Source of the DNA: Desulfobacterales bacterium
GTDB taxonomy: Bacteria; Desulfobacterota; Desulfobacteria; Desulfobacterales; Desulfosarcinaceae
DNA: 64,000 nucleotides
Direction of reading: 5' to 3'
Assembly (NCBI GenBank): GCA_016218685.1
Contig: JACRDD010000020.1
Location: 124,001-188,000 of the forward strand
Made by a program: the position numbers and the translations under genes. Position 1 is the first letter of the stretch. Every line of letters begins with the position of its first letter. Of the stretch, positions 6,963 through 17,584 are shown piece after piece. The notes under the pieces are model-generated. The model was not told the DNA's origin. It made no database searches and was given only the letters and a program-made list of their open reading frames with translations.

Positions 6963-9900
6963 TCACGCCACCGCCCGCTCGCCCAGATTCCCATAGCGGT
7001 GGTAGCTGTCGCATACGCTCTGGTTCTGAAGATAGTGCAGCAGTTCCAGGCGGCCTTCCATGAGCACCGGGGCGCGGGCGATGTAGTAGCCGCTACGCGC
7101 GGCGCATTGCAGCAGTTCCGGCGGCACGCGGTCCGGCGCGGCGTAGCGTATCCGCTGCAGCACGTCAAAAGAAGCGCTCAGCTTTTCGTCCGACTGCCGG
7201 CGCACGGGAGATGCGCCCAGCAGATCGCGGGCCTCGTTTGTGTCCAGGAAAGCAGTCACCGGATTGTGCAGCTCTTCGGGGATGCTGACCACGGCCGTGT
7301 TTCCGGTGATGCGCGCGGCCGCGACGCGGGCCAGCAGGTCGAAGAGGCTGTCCCGGGGGTGCAGCCGGATGCCGATGGCGCCCAGGGGCCGGTAGCGGTG
7401 CAGGTTGTCCTGGCCGCGCAGGTGGAAGTAATCTTTTTCCAGGCCGAACTCCTGCTCCCATTGATAGCAGTAACTCTTGATGGCGCGGATGAGCCGGACC
7501 AGATCCTGGGCGTAAGGCGCCAATTGGGCCCCCATGAGTTTGCCGCGCATGGCCAGAGCCCAGCGCAGCAGCGCGTTCTCTTTACGGATGGCCTGAATGC
7601 GCGGCGGCCCGAGCTCCTTTACTTCCATGAATTGGGTGACGTAATTGGGGCCCCCGGCTTTAAGCGCCGGCCCCAGGGCCGATTTTCCCAGGCCGCCGAA
7701 GGGTTGGCGCAGGGTGATGGCGCCGGTGGTGCCGCGGTTGAGGTACAGATTGCCGGCGCGCAGGCCGGCTTTCCAACGGGCCTGCTCCCGGGCATCCAGG
7801 CTTTCCAAGCCAGCGGTGAGCCCATAGCCGGTCTGGTGGACCAGTTCGATGGCGTGTTCCAGGTCGTCGGCGCGCATTACCCCCAGCAACGGGCCGAAGA
7901 GTTCGGACATATGGGTGAAACTGCCGGGCTGCACACCGTATTTAATGCCCGGGGTCCAGAGGTGTGGGTTTTCGTCGTTCATGCGCGGCTGGAGGGCCCA
8001 GCTCTCCAGGGGTTCCAGGCGGGTCAGGGCGCGCAGCAGATCGCCGGCCGGCGGCCGGACGAGCGGCCCCATTTTGTTGGCGAACTCCCAGCAGGGGCCG
8101 GTCGCGAGGCTCTGGGCCGCATCCACCAGTTGGCGTTTGAAGTCTTCATCGTCATAGACCTCTTTTTCCAGGATCAGCAGCGACGTGGCCGAACACTTCT
8201 GCCCGCCGTGGCCGAAGGCCGAGTAGACCACATTCTTGATGGCCTGCTCGCGGTCGGCCATGGCAGTGACGATGGTGGCGTTCTTGCCGCCGGTCTCGGC
8301 CGAGAGCAGCATGGCGGGTTTTTGCGCCAGCATGGCCAAGCCGGTGGCGGTGCCGCCGGTGAGGATCACAAAATCCACGCCGGCATGGGTTACCAGATGG
8401 GACCCCACCGGATCGCCGGCACAGGGCACGAACTGCAAGACATTTTTGGAGATGCCGGCTTGCCAGAAGCATTGGCACAGCACCCAGGCGGTCAGCACGG
8501 CCTCGCTGGAAGGCTTAAAGAGCACGGTGTTACCCGCGGCCAGGGCGGCCGTGATGCCCCCGCAGGGTATGGCGATGGGAAAATTCCAGGGAGAGACCAC
8601 CGCGCCCACGCCCTTGCCTTTGACTTCCAGGGTCCGGATCTCCGTGAAGGCGCGCGCCGAGAAAGGGTAGTATTCGGCGAAATCCACGGCCTCGGAGACC
8701 TCCACGTCCGCTTCGCTGAAGCGTTTGCCAGTATCGGCCGCAGCCGCGCCGATCAGATCGCCGCGGGCCTTGCGCAGTTCCAGGGCCACGCGGGAGAGCG
8801 CGCGGTGGCGCTGCTCCATGGAGAGCGTACGCCAACCGTCCGGATCGCTCTGGGCCACAGCCACGGCCACATCGATATCCTCGACCGTCGCCAGTCGGAA
8901 AGTGGCGGTCACTATCTTCCGGGGCCACTGGGAAGGATCGATGCCGTCGCGCGTTTCCCGAAGGTCGTAGATCTCCCGGCCGGCCACCACCAGCGGGATT
9001 TGAAGCGGCGGGTCGTCGGCCGTTTTGCGCCATTTGCTTCGGATGGCCTGCGCCCATTGACGATTGGCCGCCAGGGACCAATCCGTATCCGGCTCGTTAT
9101 TGAACTCGCCTTCGAAGCAGGTGCCTGAATCTTCCGCAAATACTTCCGCGTTGCGGTTCTGGATGCGGTGCGGTTGGGGGTCGGCCAGATCTTGGGACGC
9201 ACACGAGGCCACGAACCGCTCTTCGAGAAAGCGCCACGCGTCCGAATCGACCTCCAAATGGGGCGCGTAGCGCAGATAGTTCTCTTCGCCTGTATTTTCA
9301 TCCAGCCGCCGCACCAGGTAGGCGATGGCGTTGATGAATTCGTCCCGGCCGGCCACCGGCGCGTAGAGCAGCAGCGGCTGGGAGGCTTCGCTCAAAGCCC
9401 GGCGCACATGCTCGGCCATGCCTTCCAGCATCTCGAAGTGCAAGTACTTTTCCACCTGGTTGGCTCGGCCCAGCTCGTACGCATAGGCCAGTTCGAAAAG
9501 ATTGTGCGAAGCGATGCCCAGGCGCACGGCCCGGGCGTTCTCCGGCGTCAGGCCGAATAGCAGCATGCGTTTGTAATTGGCATCCACCGCCGGCTTGTTG
9601 TCATAGGGCGCCAGGGGCCAGTTGAACAGGGCGGATTCCAGCAGCTCCATCTCCAGGTTGGCGCCTTTGACGATGCGCAACAGAATGGGGCTTCCGCCGG
9701 CCGCCGCGCGCGCGCGGGCCCAGGCGGCGAGACGCTGTTGCAGGGCATAGGCCTCGGGAAGATAGGCTTGCAGGGCGATGCCGGCCATGCACTCCTTGAA
9801 TTCCGGTTTTTCGAGAGTCTGCATAAAGGCGGCGCAGGTGATCTCCAAGTCGCGGTAAGCTTCCATGTCCAGGTAGACCAGTTTGGGCGCCTGCGTGCCG

Positions 9901-10565
9901 TCGGACCGGGAAAAGGAATTGGATTGGGCCTGTCGATACAGGGCGCTCAGCCGCTCCACCAGGACCGCGACGGTGTGCTCCATGGCCAGGGAGTCGATCT
10001 GGGAGTAAATGGTGGAGATCTTCACCGAGATGACTTCGATGTCCGGGTTGCGCAGATCGGCCAAATAGCTTTGCAAGCGCCGGGCGGCCTCCTGTTCGCC
10101 CAGCACGGCTTCGCCCAGGCGGTTGACGTTCACGCGCACACCCACTTCCCGACGCCGGCGCAGGTAGGCCCGCAGGGCGTCGGCGTCACCGTCGATGATC
10201 ATCCGGCTGCTCTCGGAACGCAATTTTGCGATCAACTTGGGAACCGACACCGAGGGCAGATGCCGCCCCAGCCCCAGAAACATTCGCACCAGAAGCTTTT
10301 CGCTAGTGGAGAAGAACTCCGGCACCCCGTGGGTTTTGAGAATGGCATGGACCTGATCGGCCACCCGCCGGGGGTCGCGGGATCGAAAACTTTGGTCGAT
10401 GAGCTGGGTCAGCACCACCTTGTCCCTGGGGTGGGTGAGCAGCCGCCGCATTTGCTCCTGGGTGGCCCGCTCCTCATCCGTCAGCAACGCATTGGCGCGG
10501 TTCTGCCAGCGTTCGGCCGTTGTCACAGCGTTGAGCACAAGATCGTCTCCCGGCTGTTGGGTCAT
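6963..10565 (-). CDS. putA: Bifunctional proline dehydrogenase / P5C dehydrogenase
   Basis: A 1200-residue PutA that oxidises proline to glutamate in two steps. The proline dehydrogenase barrel spans roughly residues 110-440. The aldehyde dehydrogenase module spans about 530-1000, with the general base Glu757 in SAETGGKNA and the nucleophile Cys791 in GGQKCSATS. A C-terminal extension of about 200 residues follows. The E. coli-type N-terminal ribbon-helix-helix DNA-binding domain is absent, so this is an enzyme only. The ATG at 10565 has CAGGAGG upstream. No proline permease or regulator is adjacent. Confidence 0.95.
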   Translation of the reverse strand: MTQQPGDDLVLNAVTTAERWQNRANALLTDEERATQEQMRRLLTHPRDKVVLTQLIDQSFRSRDPRRVADQVHAILKTHGVPEFFSTSEKLLVRMFLGLGRHLPSVSVPKLIAKLRSESSRMIIDGDADALRAYLRRRREVGVRVNVNRLGEAVLGEQEAARRLQSYLADLRNPDIEVISVKISTIYSQIDSLAMEHTVAVLVERLSALYRQAQSNSFSRSDGTQAPKLVYLDMEAYRDLEITCAAFMQTLEKPEFKECMAGIALQAYLPEAYALQQRLAAWARARAAAGGSPILLRIVKGANLEMELLESALFNWPLAPYDNKPAVDANYKRMLLFGLTPENARAVRLGIASHNLFELAYAYELGRANQVEKYLHFEMLEGMAEHVRRALSEASQPLLLYAPVAGRDEFINAIAYLVRRLDENTGEENYLRYAPHLEVDSDAWRFLEERFVASCASQDLADPQPHRIQNRNAEVFAEDSGTCFEGEFNNEPDTDWSLAANRQWAQAIRSKWRKTADDPPLQIPLVVAGREIYDLRETRDGIDPSQWPRKIVTATFRLATVEDIDVAVAVAQSDPDGWRTLSMEQRHRALSRVALELRKARGDLIGAAAADTGKRFSEADVEVSEAVDFAEYYPFSARAFTEIRTLEVKGKGVGAVVSPWNFPIAIPCGGITAALAAGNTVLFKPSSEAVLTAWVLCQCFWQAGISKNVLQFVPCAGDPVGSHLVTHAGVDFVILTGGTATGLAMLAQKPAMLLSAETGGKNATIVTAMADREQAIKNVVYSAFGHGGQKCSATSLLILEKEVYDDEDFKRQLVDAAQSLATGPCWEFANKMGPLVRPPAGDLLRALTRLEPLESWALQPRMNDENPHLWTPGIKYGVQPGSFTHMSELFGPLLGVMRADDLEHAIELVHQTGYGLTAGLESLDAREQARWKAGLRAGNLYLNRGTTGAITLRQPFGGLGKSALGPALKAGGPNYVTQFMEVKELGPPRIQAIRKENALLRWALAMRGKLMGAQLAPYAQDLVRLIRAIKSYCYQWEQEFGLEKDYFHLRGQDNLHRYRPLGAIGIRLHPRDSLFDLLARVAAARITGNTAVVSIPEELHNPVTAFLDTNEARDLLGASPVRRQSDEKLSASFDVLQRIRYAAPDRVPPELLQCAARSGYYIARAPVLMEGRLELLHYLQNQSVCDSYHRYGNLGERAVA

Positions 10566-10843
10566 CGCTACCTCCTGGCGCTTGGGTTCGGAAACCTTCC
10601 GCTGTCATGATAAGCACGAGGTGCCCAACAGTTCAAGAAATCGTGCTTTTATAGGCCAAGCCAAGGTGCCATCGCCAAGGTCGGCATCGTCGAACATAAG
10701 AGCGTATGGCCTATATGTATAAGGTATGGACACCGAAAGGCAGGTGTGATTAAAGGGAGCGGCTCATCCGCCTTTTTTGGATGCCCCGGCATGGGAGGGG
10801 CTCCTGACTCATTATCCCCAAAACTTTATACGAGGAGGAGTGC

Positions 10844-12919
<2,076 letters not shown>

Positions 12920-12932
12920 AGCAATACAACCT

Positions 12933-12962
12933 GCCCGCCCCCTTCGCCCGAAGGGGGCGGGC
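12933..12962 (+). terminator. Terminator hairpin after the beta-oxidation gene
   Basis: A perfect 13-bp stem (GCCCGCCCCCTTC with its complement, 12933-12945 and 12950-12962) closes a 4-nt GCCC loop. The trailing sequence is only weakly T-rich. Its position 13 bp after the stop supports a terminator role. Confidence 0.7.
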
Positions 12963-13022
12963 TTCCCGCCGCCAGCGATCGCTTCCCCCTCGGGGAAATA
13001 ACTTTAAAAACGATTGAATCCT

Positions 13023-16000
13023 ATGAAAAGCAAAGCCGTCGTCCCGACTTCCGTCGAGCGCCTGGCCAAGGTGATTCTGGCCTGTTTCTTCCTCTCCGGC
13101 ACCACGGCCCTGGTGTACGAGATCATCTGGATGCGAATGATCTCCCAGGTGATCGGCGGCGCGCCCTTCGCGGTGAGCACCATCCTGGTGGTCTTCATGG
13201 GCGGCATGGGGCTGGGCAGCTACCTGGCCGGCCGCCGGGCCGACACCATGGAACCGTTGCGCCTGGTGCGCATGTATGGCTTGCTGGAGCTCTCCATCGG
13301 CCTGTATGCCCTGTGCGTGCCCATCCTGCTGATGCTGCTCAAGCTGCTCTACGGCGTGTTGTACAATGCCCTGTTCGCACACCCCCTGGCCTACCATTTG
13401 ACGATCTTCGCCGGGGCGGTGGTGCTGCTCTGTCCGCCGGCGGTGTGCATGGGCGCCACCCTGCCCTTCTTGTGCAAATTCTACGTGAGCCGTCTCGCCC
13501 ACCTGGGGACCCACGCCGGCCGGCTCTACGGCCTGAACACCATCGGCGCGGCCCTGGGGTCGCTGCTGTGCGGCTTCTGGCTCATCGACCTTCTGGGCAT
13601 CTGGGGCACGATGCTCACGGCCATGGCGGTCAACTGCACCATCGGCGTGGTCTGCTTGCGCATCGGTTCGGACCCGGCGCCGGTTCCTGAAAAAGGCAAA
13701 GCAAAGACAGGTCCCCGCAAAGCGCCCCCAACGGCGACCGAAATCGCAACGGAGCCGGCAGCGCCGGAAAGAGCGGCCGTGGTCCGCGGCGCGCTGCTGA
13801 TCTTCTTCGTCTCGGGCTTTTGCGCCATGGCCTACGAGGTGCTCTGGACCAAGCTGCTGGGGCTGGTGGTGGGTCCCACCACCTACTCGTTCACCATCGT
13901 GCTGGTAACCTTTATCGTGGGCCTGGCCCTGGGCAATCTCTACTTCGGCCGCCGGGCCGACCGCAGCCCCAATCCCATAGGCCTGCTGGTCGCCACCCAG
14001 CTCGCCGCGGCCCTGCTGGCGCTGCTGGTCAGCCACCTGCTGGGCAACGGCCAACTCTTCTTCGCCAAGCTGATCTACACCTACCGGGAGCACTTCGCCC
14101 TGCTCTCCCTGGCCAAGGCGCTCGTCCTCTTTGTCTTCATGGCGGCGCCCACTTTTCTACTGGGCGCGACCTTTCCCCTGGTGACCAAGATCTACACCCG
14201 CTCGGTGTCCGACGTGGGCCGGACCGTGGGGATGGCCTATGCCGTCAACACCATCGGCGCCGTACTGGGCTCGTTCTGCGCCGGCTTCGTGCTGATCCCC
14301 CTGGTGGGCAAGGAAAACGGTCTACGCCTGACCATCGCCCTGCAGATCGCGATCGCGGCGGGCGTCGGTTTCGCCGCCTTGGGCGGCGGCAAGCATTCTG
14401 TCGTGTCCCGCTGGGCGGCCCTGGCCGCCACGCTGGTGGTGGGGCTCTGGTTATGCGTCCACTATCCGGCCTGGAACCGCCACATACTGGCCACCGGCAA
14501 GTACCACCGTTTCGAAGAGCACCTGGTGGTGGATGAGATGTTGGAAAACACCGGGTGGCGCCAGGCCCTGTTCCAGGGACCGGAGATCCTCATGGCCGCG
14601 GAACGCGGCGAGTTGGTCTACTACGGCGACGGCATCGGCGGTTTTACCACCGTGCTCAAATACCCGGGGCCGTTCGGCGTGGCCGAATACTCCATGGCCA
14701 ACAGCGGCAAGATGGATGCCTCCTCCATCGGCGACATGAAGACCCAGACGCTGCTGGCCCACTTTCCCATGCTCTTCGCCCGCGACCCCAAAAACGTGAT
14801 GGTGCTCGGCCTGGCCAGCGGCATCACGGCCGGCGAAGTCTTGCACTATCCCGTGAAGCAACTGGACGTGGTGGATATCAACGAACGCGTCTTCGAGGCC
14901 GCCCGCTTCTTCGAGCCCTGGAACAACGGCGTGCTCACCGATCCCAGGACGCGACTCATCGTCCAGGACGGCATGGCCCACCTGGGCCTGACCGACACGC
15001 GCTACGACGTGATCATCTCCGAACCCTCCAACCCGTGGATGGCTGGCATGGCGGCGCTCTTCACCCGGGAGTTCTTCGCCTCGGCCAAAGCGGCCCTCGC
15101 CGAAGAGGGCATCTACGTGCAGTGGTTTCACTGCTACCAGATGGACTGGGAGGCCTATGCCCTCATCGGCCGCACCTTCGCCGAAGTATTCCCCCAGAGC
15201 CTGCTGGTGTCGTGCGAACCAGGCGGGCTGGGGCGCGACTATCTTTTCGTGGGTTTTAAGAACAGCAGCGGTCTGAACTGGGCGAGGGCCCGGGTCAATC
15301 TGACCCATGCCCAGCGCTCTAAAAACATCCAACTCGCCAAGGCCGAACTCTTCCTGCGCCTGATCGTCTCCGAAGATTTAAAGCAGCTCTTCGGCCCCGG
15401 AGCGCTCAACACCGAAGACCGGCCGCGCCTGGAGTATGCCGCGCCCAAGCTGATGTACGCGGGTGAAGAGACCCAGCAGGCCCTGCTGGGCCAGTTGGAA
15501 AGCCGGCGGCGGCTGCGGGCCGAAACCGTGACCGCCCTGGAGGCCGAGCGCCGGTCGGTGACGGACCAGATCGATTTCGCGGCCTATGCCTTGTCCGTGC
15601 ACGCGCCCTTCGCCGACATGGTGGATCTGGCCAACGCCGATCCGGGGGAAAAAGCGCGCTTCTTCGCCCTCCTGGAGGCCTACGCGGCCCAAAATTCCCT
15701 GGACTTCAGCCTGATTCACGACCCGGCGCTGGCCCAACGCCTGCGCGAGGTCCAGATATCATCCATCGAGCGCAAGCTGTCGTCCATGCAGTCGCCCGCC
15801 GTGGCCCATCTCCACCTGGGCGAGCGCTACTCGGAACTCGACAAACCCGAGCCGGCCATCACCCACTATAAGGAAGCCGCGCGCCTGGACCCGGAGAATG
15901 CGGCGATCCACAACAACCTGGGCTACATGCTCTACGAACAGGGCCAGGTGGCCGAGGCCCTGGAACACTACAAGGAGGCGGTGCGCCTGCGCCCCAATTT

Positions 16001-16481
16001 CATCCTGGCCCTGGGCAACCTGGCCTTCGCCCACCTGGAGCATAACGAATTGGACCCGGCCTTGCATTACTTCCAGCAGACGTTGCGCGTGCAGCCGGAC
16101 ATCGCCGAGTCCCACTACAACATCGGTGCGATACTCTTGAAAAAGGAGCAGACGGGACCGGCCGTCGCCCACCTGCAAACGGCGCTGGCGCTGGCGCCGG
16201 AGATGGTGTCGGCCCTCAACCTCCTGGCCCTGATTCAGGCCACGACGGCCGAAACCGGCCTGCGCAATCCCAAGGCGGCCTTGGCCAATGCCCGCAAGGC
16301 CTGCGCCCTCACCGAAGAAAAAGATCCGGTGCTGCTCTCGACCCTGGCGCTGGCCTACGCGGCCGATGGTCAGAAAGAGGCTTCCCTCCAAACCTCGGAT
16401 AAAGCATTGCGGATCGCCAGGGAGAGCGGAGAGGCGGATTTGGTGGCACGGATCGAAGCGATGGTTCAGAAGATCAAGTAA
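13023..16481 (+). CDS. Membrane-anchored spermidine-synthase-like protein with TPR tail
   Basis: An 1152-residue three-part fusion. The N-terminal part, to about residue 480, is a multi-spanning membrane region in two similar blocks (ALVYEIIWMRMIS and AMAYEVLWTKLLG begin them). The middle part is a class I methyltransferase/aminopropyltransferase fold with LGLASGITAGEV, LDVVDINERV and ISEPSNPW. The C terminus carries several TPR repeats (for example HNNLGYMLYEQGQVAEALEHYKEAVRLRP). Such fusions are frequent in Desulfobacterota and Planctomycetes-like genomes but the substrate is unknown; a polyamine product is not assured because the acidic residue usual in spermidine synthase is in a non-standard EPSNPW context. 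ATG 13023 is preferred over an in-frame TTG at 13014. Confidence 0.85.
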   Translation: MKSKAVVPTSVERLAKVILACFFLSGTTALVYEIIWMRMISQVIGGAPFAVSTILVVFMGGMGLGSYLAGRRADTMEPLRLVRMYGLLELSIGLYALCVPILLMLLKLLYGVLYNALFAHPLAYHLTIFAGAVVLLCPPAVCMGATLPFLCKFYVSRLAHLGTHAGRLYGLNTIGAALGSLLCGFWLIDLLGIWGTMLTAMAVNCTIGVVCLRIGSDPAPVPEKGKAKTGPRKAPPTATEIATEPAAPERAAVVRGALLIFFVSGFCAMAYEVLWTKLLGLVVGPTTYSFTIVLVTFIVGLALGNLYFGRRADRSPNPIGLLVATQLAAALLALLVSHLLGNGQLFFAKLIYTYREHFALLSLAKALVLFVFMAAPTFLLGATFPLVTKIYTRSVSDVGRTVGMAYAVNTIGAVLGSFCAGFVLIPLVGKENGLRLTIALQIAIAAGVGFAALGGGKHSVVSRWAALAATLVVGLWLCVHYPAWNRHILATGKYHRFEEHLVVDEMLENTGWRQALFQGPEILMAAERGELVYYGDGIGGFTTVLKYPGPFGVAEYSMANSGKMDASSIGDMKTQTLLAHFPMLFARDPKNVMVLGLASGITAGEVLHYPVKQLDVVDINERVFEAARFFEPWNNGVLTDPRTRLIVQDGMAHLGLTDTRYDVIISEPSNPWMAGMAALFTREFFASAKAALAEEGIYVQWFHCYQMDWEAYALIGRTFAEVFPQSLLVSCEPGGLGRDYLFVGFKNSSGLNWARARVNLTHAQRSKNIQLAKAELFLRLIVSEDLKQLFGPGALNTEDRPRLEYAAPKLMYAGEETQQALLGQLESRRRLRAETVTALEAERRSVTDQIDFAAYALSVHAPFADMVDLANADPGEKARFFALLEAYAAQNSLDFSLIHDPALAQRLREVQISSIERKLSSMQSPAVAHLHLGERYSELDKPEPAITHYKEAARLDPENAAIHNNLGYMLYEQGQVAEALEHYKEAVRLRPNFILALGNLAFAHLEHNELDPALHYFQQTLRVQPDIAESHYNIGAILLKKEQTGPAVAHLQTALALAPEMVSALNLLALIQATTAETGLRNPKAALANARKACALTEEKDPVLLSTLALAYAADGQKEASLQTSDKALRIARESGEADLVARIEAMVQKIK

Positions 16482-16484
16482 GAT

Positions 16485-17570
16485 TTAGGATAACCGCCGC
16501 AACACCCACTCCGCGCCATATTTGAAGCCCGTCTTGCGCCAGGCCAGGGCCGCCAGGGTGAAGCCCAGCAGCACGGCCAGGGTGGCCAGGACGGTGGCCG
16601 TTGGCGAGAGGCGATGGAACAGGCCCAGGAGCGGCAACGACTCGCGGAAGAGCGCCACGTGTACGATGAGAATGGTGAGGGAGGCGCGGCCTAATGCCGT
16701 CAAGGCGCCGTTGGCGAAGCGGTCGATCTTTTGCTCCAAGGCCACGAAGGCCAGCAGGAAGCAGAGCGACACGGCCATCAGGAAGAGCGTAATGGGGGTC
16801 AGGGCCGGGTAGAAGGTGGTGTTGACCCTGAAGAAACGGAGCCAGGGGGCCTGGCGGGCGAAATCGAGCTTCAGGTAGTCAACGGCCGCCAGCAAGACCA
16901 GCAGGCCGAGCATCGCCAGGGCCAGGCGCACGATCTTATCCTTGCGCGCCGCCAGCAGCCAGCGCCCGGCCAGCAGGCCGGTCATGAAGAAGGCCAGCCA
17001 GGGCAGCAGCGGAAAGAATCCTTCGGCCAGGGCAAAGCGCAGCACGCCGCCCGGTTTCTGGGGCGCGGCCATGTCCTCGTTGAAGAGCCGCAGGGGCGTG
17101 TCCAGCAAATTTTGGACACTGACCGTGGCGATCAGACAAAGCCCGATCAGCACCAGCACCCATGGATCGGAGGCCCGACGCAGCAACGGCGAAAGGATCA
17201 TGGCCGTGCCGATGAGATGCAGGACATACCACGACAGCGGCGAGAACCAACTGGGGGTCAACAGGTTCATCAGGAAGCCGAAGCCCACCAGCAGGGCCCC
17301 CCGAAGGATCAACAGCCGGTCGCAATGCTCGGCGTGCCGGTGGATACTGAAAGCGACCCCCACGCCGGACAAGGTGATGAAGATCGGCGCGGCCAGGCCG
17401 CCCAGGGCGCCGGTGACCAGAATCACCTGCTTGGCGCGCAGCACGCCGAACCAATAGGCCACGTGCTGGGTGATCATCAGCAGTACGGCCAGCCCGCGCA
17501 GGGCGTCGATGCCCGGCCGGCGCTGCACGCCATCCATCCAACCGTCCGTTTTCAGATGCGCCCGCGCCAT
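16485..17570 (-). CDS. DUF1624 membrane acyltransferase-like protein
   Basis: A 361-residue polytopic membrane protein starting with PGIDALRGLAVLLMITQHVAYW, the R-D-ALRG...H signature of the DUF1624/heparan-alpha-glucosaminide N-acetyltransferase group and related acyltransferases. About ten hydrophobic segments follow. It probably transfers an acyl group across or at the membrane; the acceptor is unknown. The ATG at 17570 has GGAGAAGG upstream. The same frame stays open much further upstream but that part overlaps the next gene and has no family sequence. It starts 14 bp after the Lgt-CPBP gene, so the two are one operon, and its stop lies 3 bp from the stop of the convergent TPR fusion gene. 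Confidence 0.8.
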   Translation of the reverse strand: MARAHLKTDGWMDGVQRRPGIDALRGLAVLLMITQHVAYWFGVLRAKQVILVTGALGGLAAPIFITLSGVGVAFSIHRHAEHCDRLLILRGALLVGFGFLMNLLTPSWFSPLSWYVLHLIGTAMILSPLLRRASDPWVLVLIGLCLIATVSVQNLLDTPLRLFNEDMAAPQKPGGVLRFALAEGFFPLLPWLAFFMTGLLAGRWLLAARKDKIVRLALAMLGLLVLLAAVDYLKLDFARQAPWLRFFRVNTTFYPALTPITLFLMAVSLCFLLAFVALEQKIDRFANGALTALGRASLTILIVHVALFRESLPLLGLFHRLSPTATVLATLAVLLGFTLAALAWRKTGFKYGAEWVLRRLS

Positions 17571-17584
17571 CGTCGCCTTCTCCG

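Noticed and set aside
6999-9128. 709-codon plus-strand frame across putA
   Set aside because: It lies antisense to PutA, whose catalytic residues are all in place. Its composition (Gly/Gln/His-rich) is typical of an antisense shadow.
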